Under the pieces are notes generated by a model. That model was not told the DNA's origin and made no database searches. It worked only from the letters and a program-made list of their open reading frames with translations. A DNA stretch of 29,820 nucleotides, taken from positions 1 to 29,820 of the forward strand of contig AUXH01000190.1 in assembly GCA_000482145.1 (NCBI GenBank), read 5' to 3'. Positions within the stretch are counted from its first letter, which is position 1; the number at the start of each line of letters is the position of its first letter. The position numbers were made by a program, and so were the translations under genes. Source of the stretch: Strigomonas culicis. Its lineage: Eukaryota > Euglenozoa > Kinetoplastea > Trypanosomatida > Trypanosomatidae. Of the stretch, positions 6,423 to 14,752 are shown one piece after another.

Positions 6423-9290
6423 ATGAGCACCAGGTCCCGCAAGCAGCCGGCGCCGCTCACCCCTGCCCGCGGCCAGTACCTCCAGCGCGGAGAGAACGCC
6501 GCGCTGGACACAATCGCAGCCGGCCCCTCACTTGTCTTCGACGAGGCGACGGCGACCGCCACGGCGGTGGCGGGCGGCCCCGGGGACTCCCCGCTGCCGA
6601 GCCAGCGCGTGCTGTCGGAGGGCCGCACGCCGGGCGTGGTGCTTTCGCGCCAGCGGCCGCGCTTTCAGACAGTACAGGACCTGGACGTGGCGCTGCACCA
6701 GGCGATCGAGGGCAAGATCACGGCGAAGAACGCGTGGGCGAGCCGCGAGGCGAGCGATCTGCTGGAGGGCATCATCCATACCATCGAGAGCACGCTCGAG
6801 GGGGCCGGGTCGAACACGGACGACTACAGTGGCTTTGCGAAGGCGGCGACGGTGGTGGAGGGCTGCTCGAAGGTGTGGACGAGCCGCGTGGACAGCACCT
6901 ACACGCAGTCGAACCAGATGGTGCGCCGCCTGCTGCGCAACGACAACACGGTCGAGGAGCCGGCGGAGGCGGACCCCGCCGGCGACGGCGCGGCCGGTGA
7001 CGCGCGCGCGCCGAAGAAGCACGCCCACCACCGCGGCCGCGCCGCCACGCGCACGCTCGCCGTAGACGCACGGGAGATCAATCTCGACAGCAAGTCCAAG
7101 ACGTCGCTGACGCTCAGCGGCATGAATGCGCAGTTCCGCGCCATCACGGAGAAGTTCGACCAGGGCAACGCCCACGGGCTGCTCGTGCACAACGCGCCGC
7201 TCGGCGCGGTCGGCAACTACATCCTCGACGTCGACTACTCGCGGCGCGCGGGGCCGGGGCGGCCGCTGCCGGGGAGCGCGCGCGGCTCTAGGGGCAGCCG
7301 CCGCCACTCCACACACGACGACGCGGACGACCCGGCGGGCCGCCCGACGCTGCCGGCGCCGGAAGAAGAGGACCGCTGCGTGAACCAGCAGCTCAACGCG
7401 CTGCCCGCCTACGAGGCGCCCGTCATCGCGACCGCGGCGGAGGCGCAGCAGCAGCGCGACAGCGCGCGCCGCAGCGGCAAGTCGAGCGCGGCCTCGCCGC
7501 GCGGCAGCGTCACGGTCGACCCGCTGCTCGCGCTGCGGGCCGTAAAGGAGGAGGAGCGCGCGGGGCTGTCGCAGGGCGGCAGCCGCCGCACCTCGCCGGG
7601 CCGCGCGGACGGGAGCGCCGAGCTGCGGCCGCCGCCGCCGCCGGCGGACGGCGACGACGATTGGGACGTGGGCGGCGACGGCGGTGCCGACTGGTGCGAC
7701 GAGGCAGGGGCGGGGGCGGAGGGCGACGGCGAGGTCGACGTGGGCCGGGCCGCGCGCCAGCTCGTCAGCGGCGCAGACGCACTCGCGGAGACGGACCACT
7801 ACCTGAGCTCGCACACGCAGCTCGCGCTGGAGGCGGAGGACCCCGCGGCGTGGTGCCCGCTGACGCAGCAGCCGACGACGCTCTTCGGCAGCCTCGCCGG
7901 CCGCGGGGAGCTCAGCCAGCTGCGTCGCAACCACCTCTTCACGAGCAGCACCCCGGCGACGCAGCAGCAGCCGCCGGGCTCACCGACGGGCGCCGCGAAG
8001 CGGCTGAAGCGGGACAAAACGGTGGTGTTCGACCTGCCCCCCAAGCTGCTCGCGGACCCGACCGCGGAGCTCCGGCAGCTGCAGCGCGAGGCCGCGGCGA
8101 AGGACAAGGATAACGCGCTGAAGCAGAGCACGACGAGTACCAAGTTCCTGACACCACTGGGGAAGGAGCTCGTCGTCGGCCGCGATGCCCCGGAGGCGGT
8201 CGTGCGCTACACGCAGAGCGGGGTGCAACGGCACTGCGCGGAGGAGGCGGGGCTGCTGCTGCCGCAGCCGCCGGTGCCGGGCCACACCCTGCCGAGCCAC
8301 CTGCCCTACCCCGTCGAGGTGAACGGCTTCTTTCAGATCTTCTCGACCCCGCTGCCGCAGTGGAACCTGCTGCGCAAGTCGGCGAGCGGCCAGCTGCTGC
8401 GGACGCGGCCGTCGTCGGAGCGGCGCTACTCGGACGGCAGCGGCGCGGCGGCGCCCGCGCGGCGCGACGCGGATACCGCGGACGGCTACGGCGGCCTGCC
8501 GGACATGCCGGTCGAGTTCTTCCCCGGCGGCGCGGAGACGGACGGCTACGACGACGACGTCGGTGGCGGCGACGCCTACGACGACGACGCCGACGCGGAG
8601 GCCTACCAGCAGAACCTGCAGCTGGTCGCCCAGTTCGACGCGCAGCACGCCGCGCAGGCCATGGCGGCGCCGTCCGCTCGCAGCTCCGCTCAGCTCGCCG
8701 CGCTGCCGGCGCTCGCGCCGGAGGCGCTCGCGCGCGTGCTGCGGCCGCAGGAGGCGACGGTGCCGAGCCAGGTCGACGTGGTGCAGCTCCGCGAGGCCAT
8801 GTGGGAGTCGCTGCAGCTGCAGGTCAGCCAGAACCGCTTCATCGCCGCGGAGGGGATGGAGGACCCGCGGCACCCGGATAGCCGCCGCGCCCGCACGCCG
8901 CCGCCGCAGGCCCTGCTGAAGCAGTCCGCTGCGCGCGTGCTGCTGGAGCGGCAGGAGAACACGGCGGCCCCGCGCGGGCTCGGCAAGCGCGGGCGCGAGG
9001 CCGGCGCGGACTCGGCGGAGGACAGCGACGCGGAGGAGAGCAGCAGCCGCGCGCAGACGCCCACGGCGACCGCGGCGAAAACCGCGCGGGTCGAGGACCT
9101 GCCGCACTTCACGGACGTCGTGCGCAGCGTGCTGCCCGCGGTGCCGTCCATCTCGTCGACCGGCACCCTCTCCCCCGCCTTCTTCTTCTTCTCCATCCTC
9201 TTCTTAGCGAATGAGCATAATGTGCTGCTGGAGAACGTGGACAGCCTCGATGATATGATCGTGCGGGGGTTTGCGCAGCGCATCCAGTGA
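6423..9290 (+). CDS. Condensin complex subunit 2 (CAP-H / Barren family kleisin)
   Basis: The 955-residue protein is the kleisin that bridges the SMC2/SMC4 heads in condensin and acts in chromosome compaction and segregation. Near the N-terminus ITAKNAW (99-105) and FAKAATVVEGCSKVWTSRVD (ending about residue 157) match the Barren signature of the form IT.KNAf...nF..As..l.a..kIya.RVDSv. The C-terminus carries LSPAFFFFSILFLANEHN (916-933) and DDMIV, matching the winged-helix end of CAP-H, where a conserved LHLANEkgL block sits. The length exceeds the more usual 700-800 residues because of disordered inserts: a basic/Ser region near 275-305, acidic Gly-rich segments near 405-435 and 700-725, and a charged stretch near 850-885. 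The ATG at 6423 is the only sensible start before the Barren motif. Confidence 0.93.
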   Translation: MSTRSRKQPAPLTPARGQYLQRGENAALDTIAAGPSLVFDEATATATAVAGGPGDSPLPSQRVLSEGRTPGVVLSRQRPRFQTVQDLDVALHQAIEGKITAKNAWASREASDLLEGIIHTIESTLEGAGSNTDDYSGFAKAATVVEGCSKVWTSRVDSTYTQSNQMVRRLLRNDNTVEEPAEADPAGDGAAGDARAPKKHAHHRGRAATRTLAVDAREINLDSKSKTSLTLSGMNAQFRAITEKFDQGNAHGLLVHNAPLGAVGNYILDVDYSRRAGPGRPLPGSARGSRGSRRHSTHDDADDPAGRPTLPAPEEEDRCVNQQLNALPAYEAPVIATAAEAQQQRDSARRSGKSSAASPRGSVTVDPLLALRAVKEEERAGLSQGGSRRTSPGRADGSAELRPPPPPADGDDDWDVGGDGGADWCDEAGAGAEGDGEVDVGRAARQLVSGADALAETDHYLSSHTQLALEAEDPAAWCPLTQQPTTLFGSLAGRGELSQLRRNHLFTSSTPATQQQPPGSPTGAAKRLKRDKTVVFDLPPKLLADPTAELRQLQREAAAKDKDNALKQSTTSTKFLTPLGKELVVGRDAPEAVVRYTQSGVQRHCAEEAGLLLPQPPVPGHTLPSHLPYPVEVNGFFQIFSTPLPQWNLLRKSASGQLLRTRPSSERRYSDGSGAAAPARRDADTADGYGGLPDMPVEFFPGGAETDGYDDDVGGGDAYDDDADAEAYQQNLQLVAQFDAQHAAQAMAAPSARSSAQLAALPALAPEALARVLRPQEATVPSQVDVVQLREAMWESLQLQVSQNRFIAAEGMEDPRHPDSRRARTPPPQALLKQSAARVLLERQENTAAPRGLGKRGREAGADSAEDSDAEESSSRAQTPTATAAKTARVEDLPHFTDVVRSVLPAVPSISSTGTLSPAFFFFSILFLANEHNVLLENVDSLDDMIVRGFAQRIQ

Positions 9291-9591
9291 TGCGGCAGCA
9301 GGGTGCCCCAGCTTCTTGGCGTTTTGTTTTTTTCTCGTTCTTACGCGTTTGAGTTTTAGACAGATTATGATACTATAGATTGATTTCTTTTTTTTCTTTT
9401 TTGCACATTAAGTTGCTTGATAGATTTGTTTTTCTCTCTTTGATGAGGCACAGAGTGCTTTCGCTCTACACAGAATGATTTTTTCGCTTCGTTTTATACG
9501 TGTAACCTGTCCAAAACAACAAAAACAAGAAGAAAAGAAAAAAAGCCTTGTTTTTCTTCTCCTTTTCGTATTGTCAAATTGATACTCTCGT

Positions 9592-9639
9592 CTACTCTCT
9601 TTTTTCCTTCTCTTTTGAGTGTGCACGTGAGCGTGTTAG
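9592..9639 (+). promoter_or_regulatory. Predicted spliced-leader acceptor region for the 9671 gene
   Basis: A pyrimidine tract at 9592-9616 is followed by AG at 9618-9619, 9630-9631 and 9638-9639. A further T-run directly before the ATG at 9671 has no AG after it. The rest of the 9291-9670 spacer holds only T-rich and A-rich tracts. Confidence 0.5.
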
Positions 9640-9670
9640 TTTTTCTCTCTCTTGAAATTTTTTTTTTTGG

Positions 9671-10591
9671 ATGAGTGCCTTTAGTCATATTTCCCGCAAC
9701 CGCTACCTCCTTGTGCATGACGCACTGCGTGCGGTCGCCGGCCCGCAGTCGCAGATCGCCGCCTTCGTGAAGCAGAAAAAGCCCTTCCAATGCGACATGC
9801 TCGTCAACTCCACCCTCACCGACCCGGAGCTGGCGGCGCGAGACCCGGAGTACGTGGCCAACTTTGCGAAGCTGCTGCAGGAGAAGCTCGGTACCTGCAG
9901 CCTCGTGCCGCACACCAACCGCATCGACGTCATCTTCCGCGATCGGCAGCTGCTGATGCTGGCGCTCGGGGCGCCGAAGGAGGCGATCCACCACATCAGC
10001 CGCGGCGAGGAGATCAATGCAGAGCCGGAGCACCACCTGCGGCCGCGACTGCGCATTTCCATCGGCTTCGACGAGGACCTCTTTCAGCAGCAGTGCGACT
10101 TGTTGATCAATCTCGCGGCACGCAACCTGGAGAAGTTCAGCTACACCCACATGCGCTACTCCCACGTGATCGAAACGTGCGAGCCGCTGCGGGATTATTT
10201 CAAGGCGCACAATGAAGACTTTCGCGCGGTGATCCCGCCGGTGCTGTACTGGCAGGTGCATGGGTACCTCCTTACGCAGAGCTTTTACTGCCGAACCTTC
10301 CAGGACGTGTTGGGCACCATCACGCGCAGTTTTGTGAAGTACTACGGAGAGATGCCGCTGAACAACCCCTTCTGCGACGGCGAAGACCTGAACACGATCA
10401 ACGTGGTGCGCTGGTTCTGCGAGGCGTGGAAGGTGCTGCCGCCGGCGGAGCAGGACCGTGTGCTGGTGCTGCAGAGCGAGGCGTTCTGTCAACAAGTCGA
10501 GGCGGAGCTGCGTGCGGAGGAGGCGCAAAAGAAGAAGGAGGAGGCGGCCCGCCAAGAAGTTGTCAACCGTCACTCGGATGGCCAGGAGTGA
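9671..10591 (+). CDS. Unrecognised conserved-looking 306-residue protein
   Basis: This is a compact protein with little low-complexity sequence until its C-terminal charged helix (QQVEAELRAEEAQKKKEE, about 276-295). The body has regular secondary-structure character: VANFAKLLQEKLGTCSLVPH, RIDVIFRDRQLLMLALGAPK, LRPRLRISIGFDEDLFQQQC, and a Trp/Tyr/Cys-rich section (VLYWQVHGYLLTQSFYCRTF). It is less GC-saturated in the last third than neighbouring genes. The first 25 residues are mildly basic and could be an organelle signal, but this is weak. I recognise no catalytic motif. Its even composition suggests a constrained subunit of a larger assembly, which is inference only. Confidence 0.85.
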   Translation: MSAFSHISRNRYLLVHDALRAVAGPQSQIAAFVKQKKPFQCDMLVNSTLTDPELAARDPEYVANFAKLLQEKLGTCSLVPHTNRIDVIFRDRQLLMLALGAPKEAIHHISRGEEINAEPEHHLRPRLRISIGFDEDLFQQQCDLLINLAARNLEKFSYTHMRYSHVIETCEPLRDYFKAHNEDFRAVIPPVLYWQVHGYLLTQSFYCRTFQDVLGTITRSFVKYYGEMPLNNPFCDGEDLNTINVVRWFCEAWKVLPPAEQDRVLVLQSEAFCQQVEAELRAEEAQKKKEEAARQEVVNRHSDGQE

Positions 10592-10675
10592 GGAAAGGAA
10601 GAAAAAAAAAAGAAGGTGGTGTGCAATACCGTTATGTTTGAGGTGCTGTCTGCTTCATGGCACAGCTGTACAGTT

Positions 10676-10693
10676 ATTATTATCATTATTATT
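10676..10693 (+). repeat. Imperfect (ATT)6 tract
   Basis: Six ATT-like triplets with one C substitution, in the predicted 3' UTR of the 9671 gene. Confidence 0.75.
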
Positions 10694-10821
10694 CTCACAG
10701 TAACAACATTATACATATATACCCTTCCATTTTTTTTTTTGAGATTTGCTTCGGAGTGTGTTCTTTTTTCTTTTCGTGCCTTTCCACTTGCTCGTGCTAC
10801 TAATCATACGAACGCTGAAAC

Positions 10822-10896
10822 CGCTTTCTTGTATTTCCTTCTCACTTACCTCTTCAGTTCACCTTGCTGTTAGGACCTTTCTCTCTCTGGACTGAG
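10822..10896 (+). promoter_or_regulatory. Predicted spliced-leader acceptor region for the 10956 gene
   Basis: Pyrimidine-rich sequence at 10822-10855 is followed by AG at 10856-10857 and 10872-10873. A second tract at 10877-10888 is followed by AG at 10895-10896. The remainder of the 10592-10955 spacer shows ATT repeats and T-runs but no gene. Confidence 0.5.
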
Positions 10897-10955
10897 GGAG
10901 GCTAATAGTAGTAGTAAGACAGAAAAAAAAGAAAAAAAGAAAGGAGCATCCGTCC

Positions 10956-12662
10956 ATGGCCCCTAAAGACAGTAAGACAGAGGCGCCCGGTGCTGCCACC
11001 ACCACCACTACCACTAGCAATGAGGGGGCGAAGCCCTCCGCCGGCGAGCCAAGCCATAGCAAGGCGCAGCCGCAACAGCAGCAGCAGCAGCAGCCCACCT
11101 CGACCGCGGCCGACAGCCATGTGGTAGAGGTGGCGGACCAGCCGGCCCACACGGTAGCGAAGCAGCGCGAGGCGGAGCAGGCGCGGCGACTGCAGCTCTT
11201 CGGCAGCCGCGCGATGGCGGCCGGTGGCAGACGGCAGCAGCAGCAGCAGGCGGTGGCGACCACGGCGCGCGGCCCTTCGCAGCGCGCGCACGCGCTCACC
11301 TCCTTCGGGGCGCGCCGCAGCACGGCGCTGGGGCAGTACATCCAGCAGGGCGGCGACCTCAGCACCGGCGGCAAGTACCTCGTCGTGGGGGATGGGCTGA
11401 TGGCGCCCTTCATGGCGCTGTGCCTGCGCACGCACGGGCTCGGCTGCGACCTTGCGCACCACGCCTCGACCTCTGACATGGACCGCGGGACGATTGTGCT
11501 GACGCCCTCCGTGACGCAGCTGATGGGCGACGTGCTGAACGTCTCGGTGCCGTCCGGCAGCGTCGTCGGCCGCATCCTCACCTTCGACCACGTGGGCAAC
11601 GACATGTGTGACATTGACCTCAACGAGTTCCGAGAGAAGGGCGAGAGCCCGACCTTCTTCTGCTGCGACCGGCTCAAGGTGGAGGCCGCGCTGCTGTCGC
11701 TCTGTAGCATCGGCACGCACAGCTGCCACCTGCTGCCCAAGGCGGAGATCGACAAGGGCGGGCTGGAGGCGCTCGACAACGGGGGCGTACGCGTCCGCTT
11801 CGCGAGCGGCGTGCAGCAGGATTATCTCGGCGTGATCTGCACCGCGCGCGACCAGGACCTCGTGCCGGAGCTCACCGTCTCGAACGAGGAGCTGCAGCAG
11901 CGCGCCGAGAACGCGGAGAAGTTCAAGGAGAACTACACCAAGGCCGTGCGCTGGCTTGAGGTGTGCGTGCCGCCGCTGCCGGAGCTCGGGAAGTACGAAA
12001 AGCGCTTCACCCCCGGGTCGCAGGAGATCGTCGAGCTGCTCACCCCGCGCGACGCGAAGATGACCGTGCGGCCGACGATGATGGCCACCAAGCTCTTCTA
12101 CAACGTCTCTCTGACGATCCCGGACGGCACGAGCGACCCGCGGCTCAAGAGCACGAGCACGAAGCAGTTCTGGGACGACGTCATCCAGCACTGGACGGCG
12201 GGGGTGCCGGGGTACGTCTCCCACACCATGTTCCGGCCCATGTTCACGCACATGCAGCAGAACTTCACCAAGTCGAGCGCGCTGGTGTACCGCTCGCCCA
12301 TCTACCTCATGCCGCACTGGACGGAGGGCGGCGGCCGCGTCGTCAAGATCGCCCACGCGGCGCACGGCTCCTGCTTCGACGCGGTGGATATCTCCGACGC
12401 GCAGGGGTTCAGCGACTGCTTCGGGCTCGCGCGCGCGATCGCTGCCGGTGACGACGTCACCGCCTTTTTGAAGGAACGCCGGCTGCAGGTAATGGAGGAG
12501 CTGGACCACCACGCGCGTCTGACGCAGTACGGCATCAAGGAGCGGGGGCAGATGGCGTACATGGCCTCCCGCTTCAACATGAAGATACTGCGCAAGTACA
12601 AGGGCAGCTGGCGCGCCATCTTGCAGAACTATGTCTCACTGATGCCCAAGGTGGTCCGTTAA
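10956..12662 (+). CDS. FAD-dependent monooxygenase-like protein, probably degenerate
   Basis: The protein has 568 residues. Residues 1-130 are low-complexity, including Gln runs at about 40-46 and 94-98. At 140-160 KYLVVGDGLMAPFMALCLRT resembles the Rossmann beta-alpha-beta of the p-hydroxybenzoate hydroxylase fold, with GDGLMA at 145-150 in place of GxGxxG. TIVLTPSVTQLMGDVL then matches the family's g.gI.l.pna...l..lgl block. Near the C-terminus, IAHAAHG (465-471) and DAQGFSDCFGLARAI occupy the place of the GDAAH...G.G.N.a..DA..L motif, but Gly-Asp of GDAAH is Ala-His here. The fold call rests on this layout. Loss of cofactor residues suggests a non-catalytic or altered protein. Substrate and location are unknown. 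The ATG follows the predicted acceptor directly. Confidence 0.62.
   Translation: MAPKDSKTEAPGAATTTTTTSNEGAKPSAGEPSHSKAQPQQQQQQQPTSTAADSHVVEVADQPAHTVAKQREAEQARRLQLFGSRAMAAGGRRQQQQQAVATTARGPSQRAHALTSFGARRSTALGQYIQQGGDLSTGGKYLVVGDGLMAPFMALCLRTHGLGCDLAHHASTSDMDRGTIVLTPSVTQLMGDVLNVSVPSGSVVGRILTFDHVGNDMCDIDLNEFREKGESPTFFCCDRLKVEAALLSLCSIGTHSCHLLPKAEIDKGGLEALDNGGVRVRFASGVQQDYLGVICTARDQDLVPELTVSNEELQQRAENAEKFKENYTKAVRWLEVCVPPLPELGKYEKRFTPGSQEIVELLTPRDAKMTVRPTMMATKLFYNVSLTIPDGTSDPRLKSTSTKQFWDDVIQHWTAGVPGYVSHTMFRPMFTHMQQNFTKSSALVYRSPIYLMPHWTEGGGRVVKIAHAAHGSCFDAVDISDAQGFSDCFGLARAIAAGDDVTAFLKERRLQVMEELDHHARLTQYGIKERGQMAYMASRFNMKILRKYKGSWRAILQNYVSLMPKVVR
11073..11093 (+). repeat. CAA/CAG run encoding seven glutamines
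   Basis: One CAA and six CAG codons in frame in the disordered N-terminus of the FAD-like protein. A second run of five CAG codons is at 11235-11249. Such tracts vary in length between strains. Confidence 0.9.
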
Positions 12663-12995
12663 CGATTTCACAACACAATAAAACAAAACAAAAAAAAAGT
12701 GTCCAACAAGAGGAAGAAAATGATAGGAGCATTAAGAAAAAGAGAAGGACGAAACATGAAGGCGAAAGGCAAAGTGGTGTCCTTGTAATATAATTATGAA
12801 TGGTTCGTTGTATGGATTTTGATATGCTTTCTTTCCTTCTTTTGTTTCTTTCTCTTCTTTTTTCTCTGTCACAGTGTCAAGATACAATAATTTCATCCTA
12901 CACGGTTCTTGTGTGGTTAAAAAAAAAGCGTACCATTATTAACTGCTTCTACTCAACGCTATCATGCATGCTGTATGCTTTCTCTCACTCCCTCC

Positions 12996-13057
12996 CCCAT
13001 TTTCTCTCTTTACCATCTCTTTTTTTCTTCTTCAAAGTACAGACTCTTTATTAGTAG
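12996..13057 (+). promoter_or_regulatory. Predicted spliced-leader acceptor region for the SpoU methyltransferase gene
   Basis: A tract at about 12996-13033 is followed by AG at 13036-13037, 13041-13042, 13053-13054 and 13056-13057. Any of these places the SL junction downstream of the in-frame ATG at 12964 and supports 13093 as the start. The earlier part of the 12663-13092 spacer holds A-rich sequence and a T/C-rich stretch near 12830-12870, with no gene. Confidence 0.6.
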
Positions 13058-13092
13058 TTCTCTTCCTTTTTTTTTTGTTGTTGTTGGTCGGC

Positions 13093-14409
13093 ATGTTATG
13101 TCGCACCTGGTGGCGCCTCGCCGTGAACAAGAGCCGCGGCCACCGCTGGTCTCCCATTCCCCGCCCGCCGCCGCCGGGCTATGACCGGCTCAGCGGCACC
13201 CACGCCGTACTGCACGCACTCAAAGCGTTTGCCCCTCCCGCTGCGTCGGCACCGCCCGCCCACCCCCATCGGGCCGGCATCCGCTGTCTGTATGTGCGCG
13301 ACTTCAGTGTGGAGCCGAGCGGCGGGGCGGAGCCCGAGGAGGGATGCGAGACGGCAGCGGCGGAGGGCTTGAGGGACGTGGGGGCCGCCACCGATGGACA
13401 GGGGAAGAAGAAAAAGGTAATCCCGAAGCAGTACTTCAACCTCCACCGCATCACGGCACTGGCGAAGCTGCTGGAGGTGCCGATCCACTACGTACCGCGG
13501 CGGGAGCTGGTGCAGCTGTGTGGCGACCGGCGGAACCAGAACGTGGTGCTCGAGGTCGGCCGGTTCGCGACGCACACGGTCAGCAGCGGCATCGAGCTCG
13601 CCGGGCTGCAGGCGTGGCTGGAGGCGCAGCAGGAGCGGTGGCTGGCCGCCGCCGCCCCCACACTGGCCGACCAGCCCTACACGGTTCTGTACCTCGACCA
13701 CGTGCTGGACCCCACAAACGTGGGCACCATCCTGCGCACGGCCTATTTCTATGGCGTGGACGAGGTGGTGCTGTCGCATGACACGGCGCGCTGCACCGCT
13801 GCGGTCGCGCGGTCGAGCGCGGGGCTGCTGGAGCACATGCGCGTGTACCGGTGCGCCGCTGCTGTGACCACGCCCGACTTCCTGCGCCACACGCGGGCCG
13901 ACTGGTGCGCGCTGCAGGCCGCGCTGACGGCGGGCGACGGCGCCGCGAGGCGATCGCCGCCGATGGAGCTGCAGCTGATCGCCAGCGCGGCCGCCCCGGT
14001 GCCGCCGTCGCCGCGGTGCGCGGCGGTGGAGGCGGCGGGGCGGCCGCTGCCGGGCCCTGCGGTGCGCATGGTGTTGCTGGGGAACGAGGACAAGGGTCTC
14101 CCGGCCGCGTGTGTGCGGCAGTGCACCCACACAGCGCACATCCGGTCGCCGCGGCAGCAGCAGCTGCGCGCGCGCCACGCGGCGACGGCGGCGGACCAGC
14201 ACGGTGCTGCTGGTGATGATGCGGCGGCGCGGCGCGCGTACCAGCGGCGGCGGCTCATGGAGCTGTCCGCGTCAGATGTGTCGCTGAATGTGAACACGGC
14301 GTGTGCGTCGCTGCTGCCGCAGCTGCTGGGCGACACTGCAGGGCTGATGGTGCAGCCCCTCTCTGCCGACGAAGGGGACGCAGAACTCACAACACACAAT
14401 GATGCATAA
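13093..14409 (+). CDS. SpoU/TrmH-family RNA 2'-O-methyltransferase, probably mitochondrial
   Basis: The 438-residue protein should transfer methyl from S-adenosylmethionine to a ribose 2'-OH in rRNA or tRNA, using the knotted SPOUT fold. Motif 1 is LDHVLDPTNVGTILRTA, with the conserved Asn209 and Arg215. Motif 2 is VLLGNEDKGLP (327-337) with Glu332. Motif 3 is SLNVNTACASLL starting at Ser397. The N-terminal substrate-binding domain is also visible (YDRLSGTHAVLHALKAF and LHRITALAKLLEVPIHYV). Between motifs 2 and 3 there are about 60 residues with an Arg/Ala/Gln-rich insert, longer than usual. I prefer 13093 over the in-frame upstream ATG at 12964 because the latter precedes the predicted trans-splice site. 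From 13093 the protein begins MLCRTWWRLAVNKSRGHRW, a plausible mitochondrial presequence, so an MRM-type mitoribosomal role is likely but unproven. Confidence 0.93.
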   Translation: MLCRTWWRLAVNKSRGHRWSPIPRPPPPGYDRLSGTHAVLHALKAFAPPAASAPPAHPHRAGIRCLYVRDFSVEPSGGAEPEEGCETAAAEGLRDVGAATDGQGKKKKVIPKQYFNLHRITALAKLLEVPIHYVPRRELVQLCGDRRNQNVVLEVGRFATHTVSSGIELAGLQAWLEAQQERWLAAAAPTLADQPYTVLYLDHVLDPTNVGTILRTAYFYGVDEVVLSHDTARCTAAVARSSAGLLEHMRVYRCAAAVTTPDFLRHTRADWCALQAALTAGDGAARRSPPMELQLIASAAAPVPPSPRCAAVEAAGRPLPGPAVRMVLLGNEDKGLPAACVRQCTHTAHIRSPRQQQLRARHAATAADQHGAAGDDAAARRAYQRRRLMELSASDVSLNVNTACASLLPQLLGDTAGLMVQPLSADEGDAELTTHNDA

Positions 14410-14670
14410 TGTTTTTTTTTTTTCGTAAGCAACAACAGCAATGATCGTAGCAGATACTATTTTGCGTTTGAATGTTGCACATCTTTTTTTTTATTGTTTC
14501 TTCTGTCTGCGGACTATTATCTTCAACTCGCTTTCTCCCCTCTCTCTCTCTTTCCGTTTCTTTTGTTACTTCCTTCAGTGCATACTATCGTTTGAATATC
14601 AAAAAAACAAAAAAATCCGCCCTTCTCTGTAGGCTAATCAGCCGTTGCATACTCCTTTATATCTGCCATT

Positions 14671-14713
14671 TTTTTTTCTAGTTTGTCGCGATTCTTTATT
14701 TTTCTTATTACAG
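14671..14713 (+). promoter_or_regulatory. Predicted spliced-leader acceptor for the U-box gene
   Basis: A T-run (14669-14679) is followed by AG at 14680-14681, and a second tract (14691-14709) by AG at 14712-14713. The latter gives a leader of about 39 bases to the ATG at 14753. The 14410-14752 spacer otherwise holds T/C tracts and no gene. Confidence 0.6.
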
Positions 14714-14752
14714 ACATACGTCCATATCCAACATCAACAGGGAACGAACACG

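Noticed and set aside
10902..12512. A 536-codon antisense ORF opposite the FAD-like gene
   Set aside because: Same shadow effect; it runs into the pyrimidine/purine spacer and has no recognisable domain.
12964..13092. In-frame N-terminal extension of the SpoU gene from the ATG at 12964
   Set aside because: It reads through the pyrimidine tract and candidate acceptor AGs and encodes a Phe/Leu/Ser run typical of translated CT tracts.
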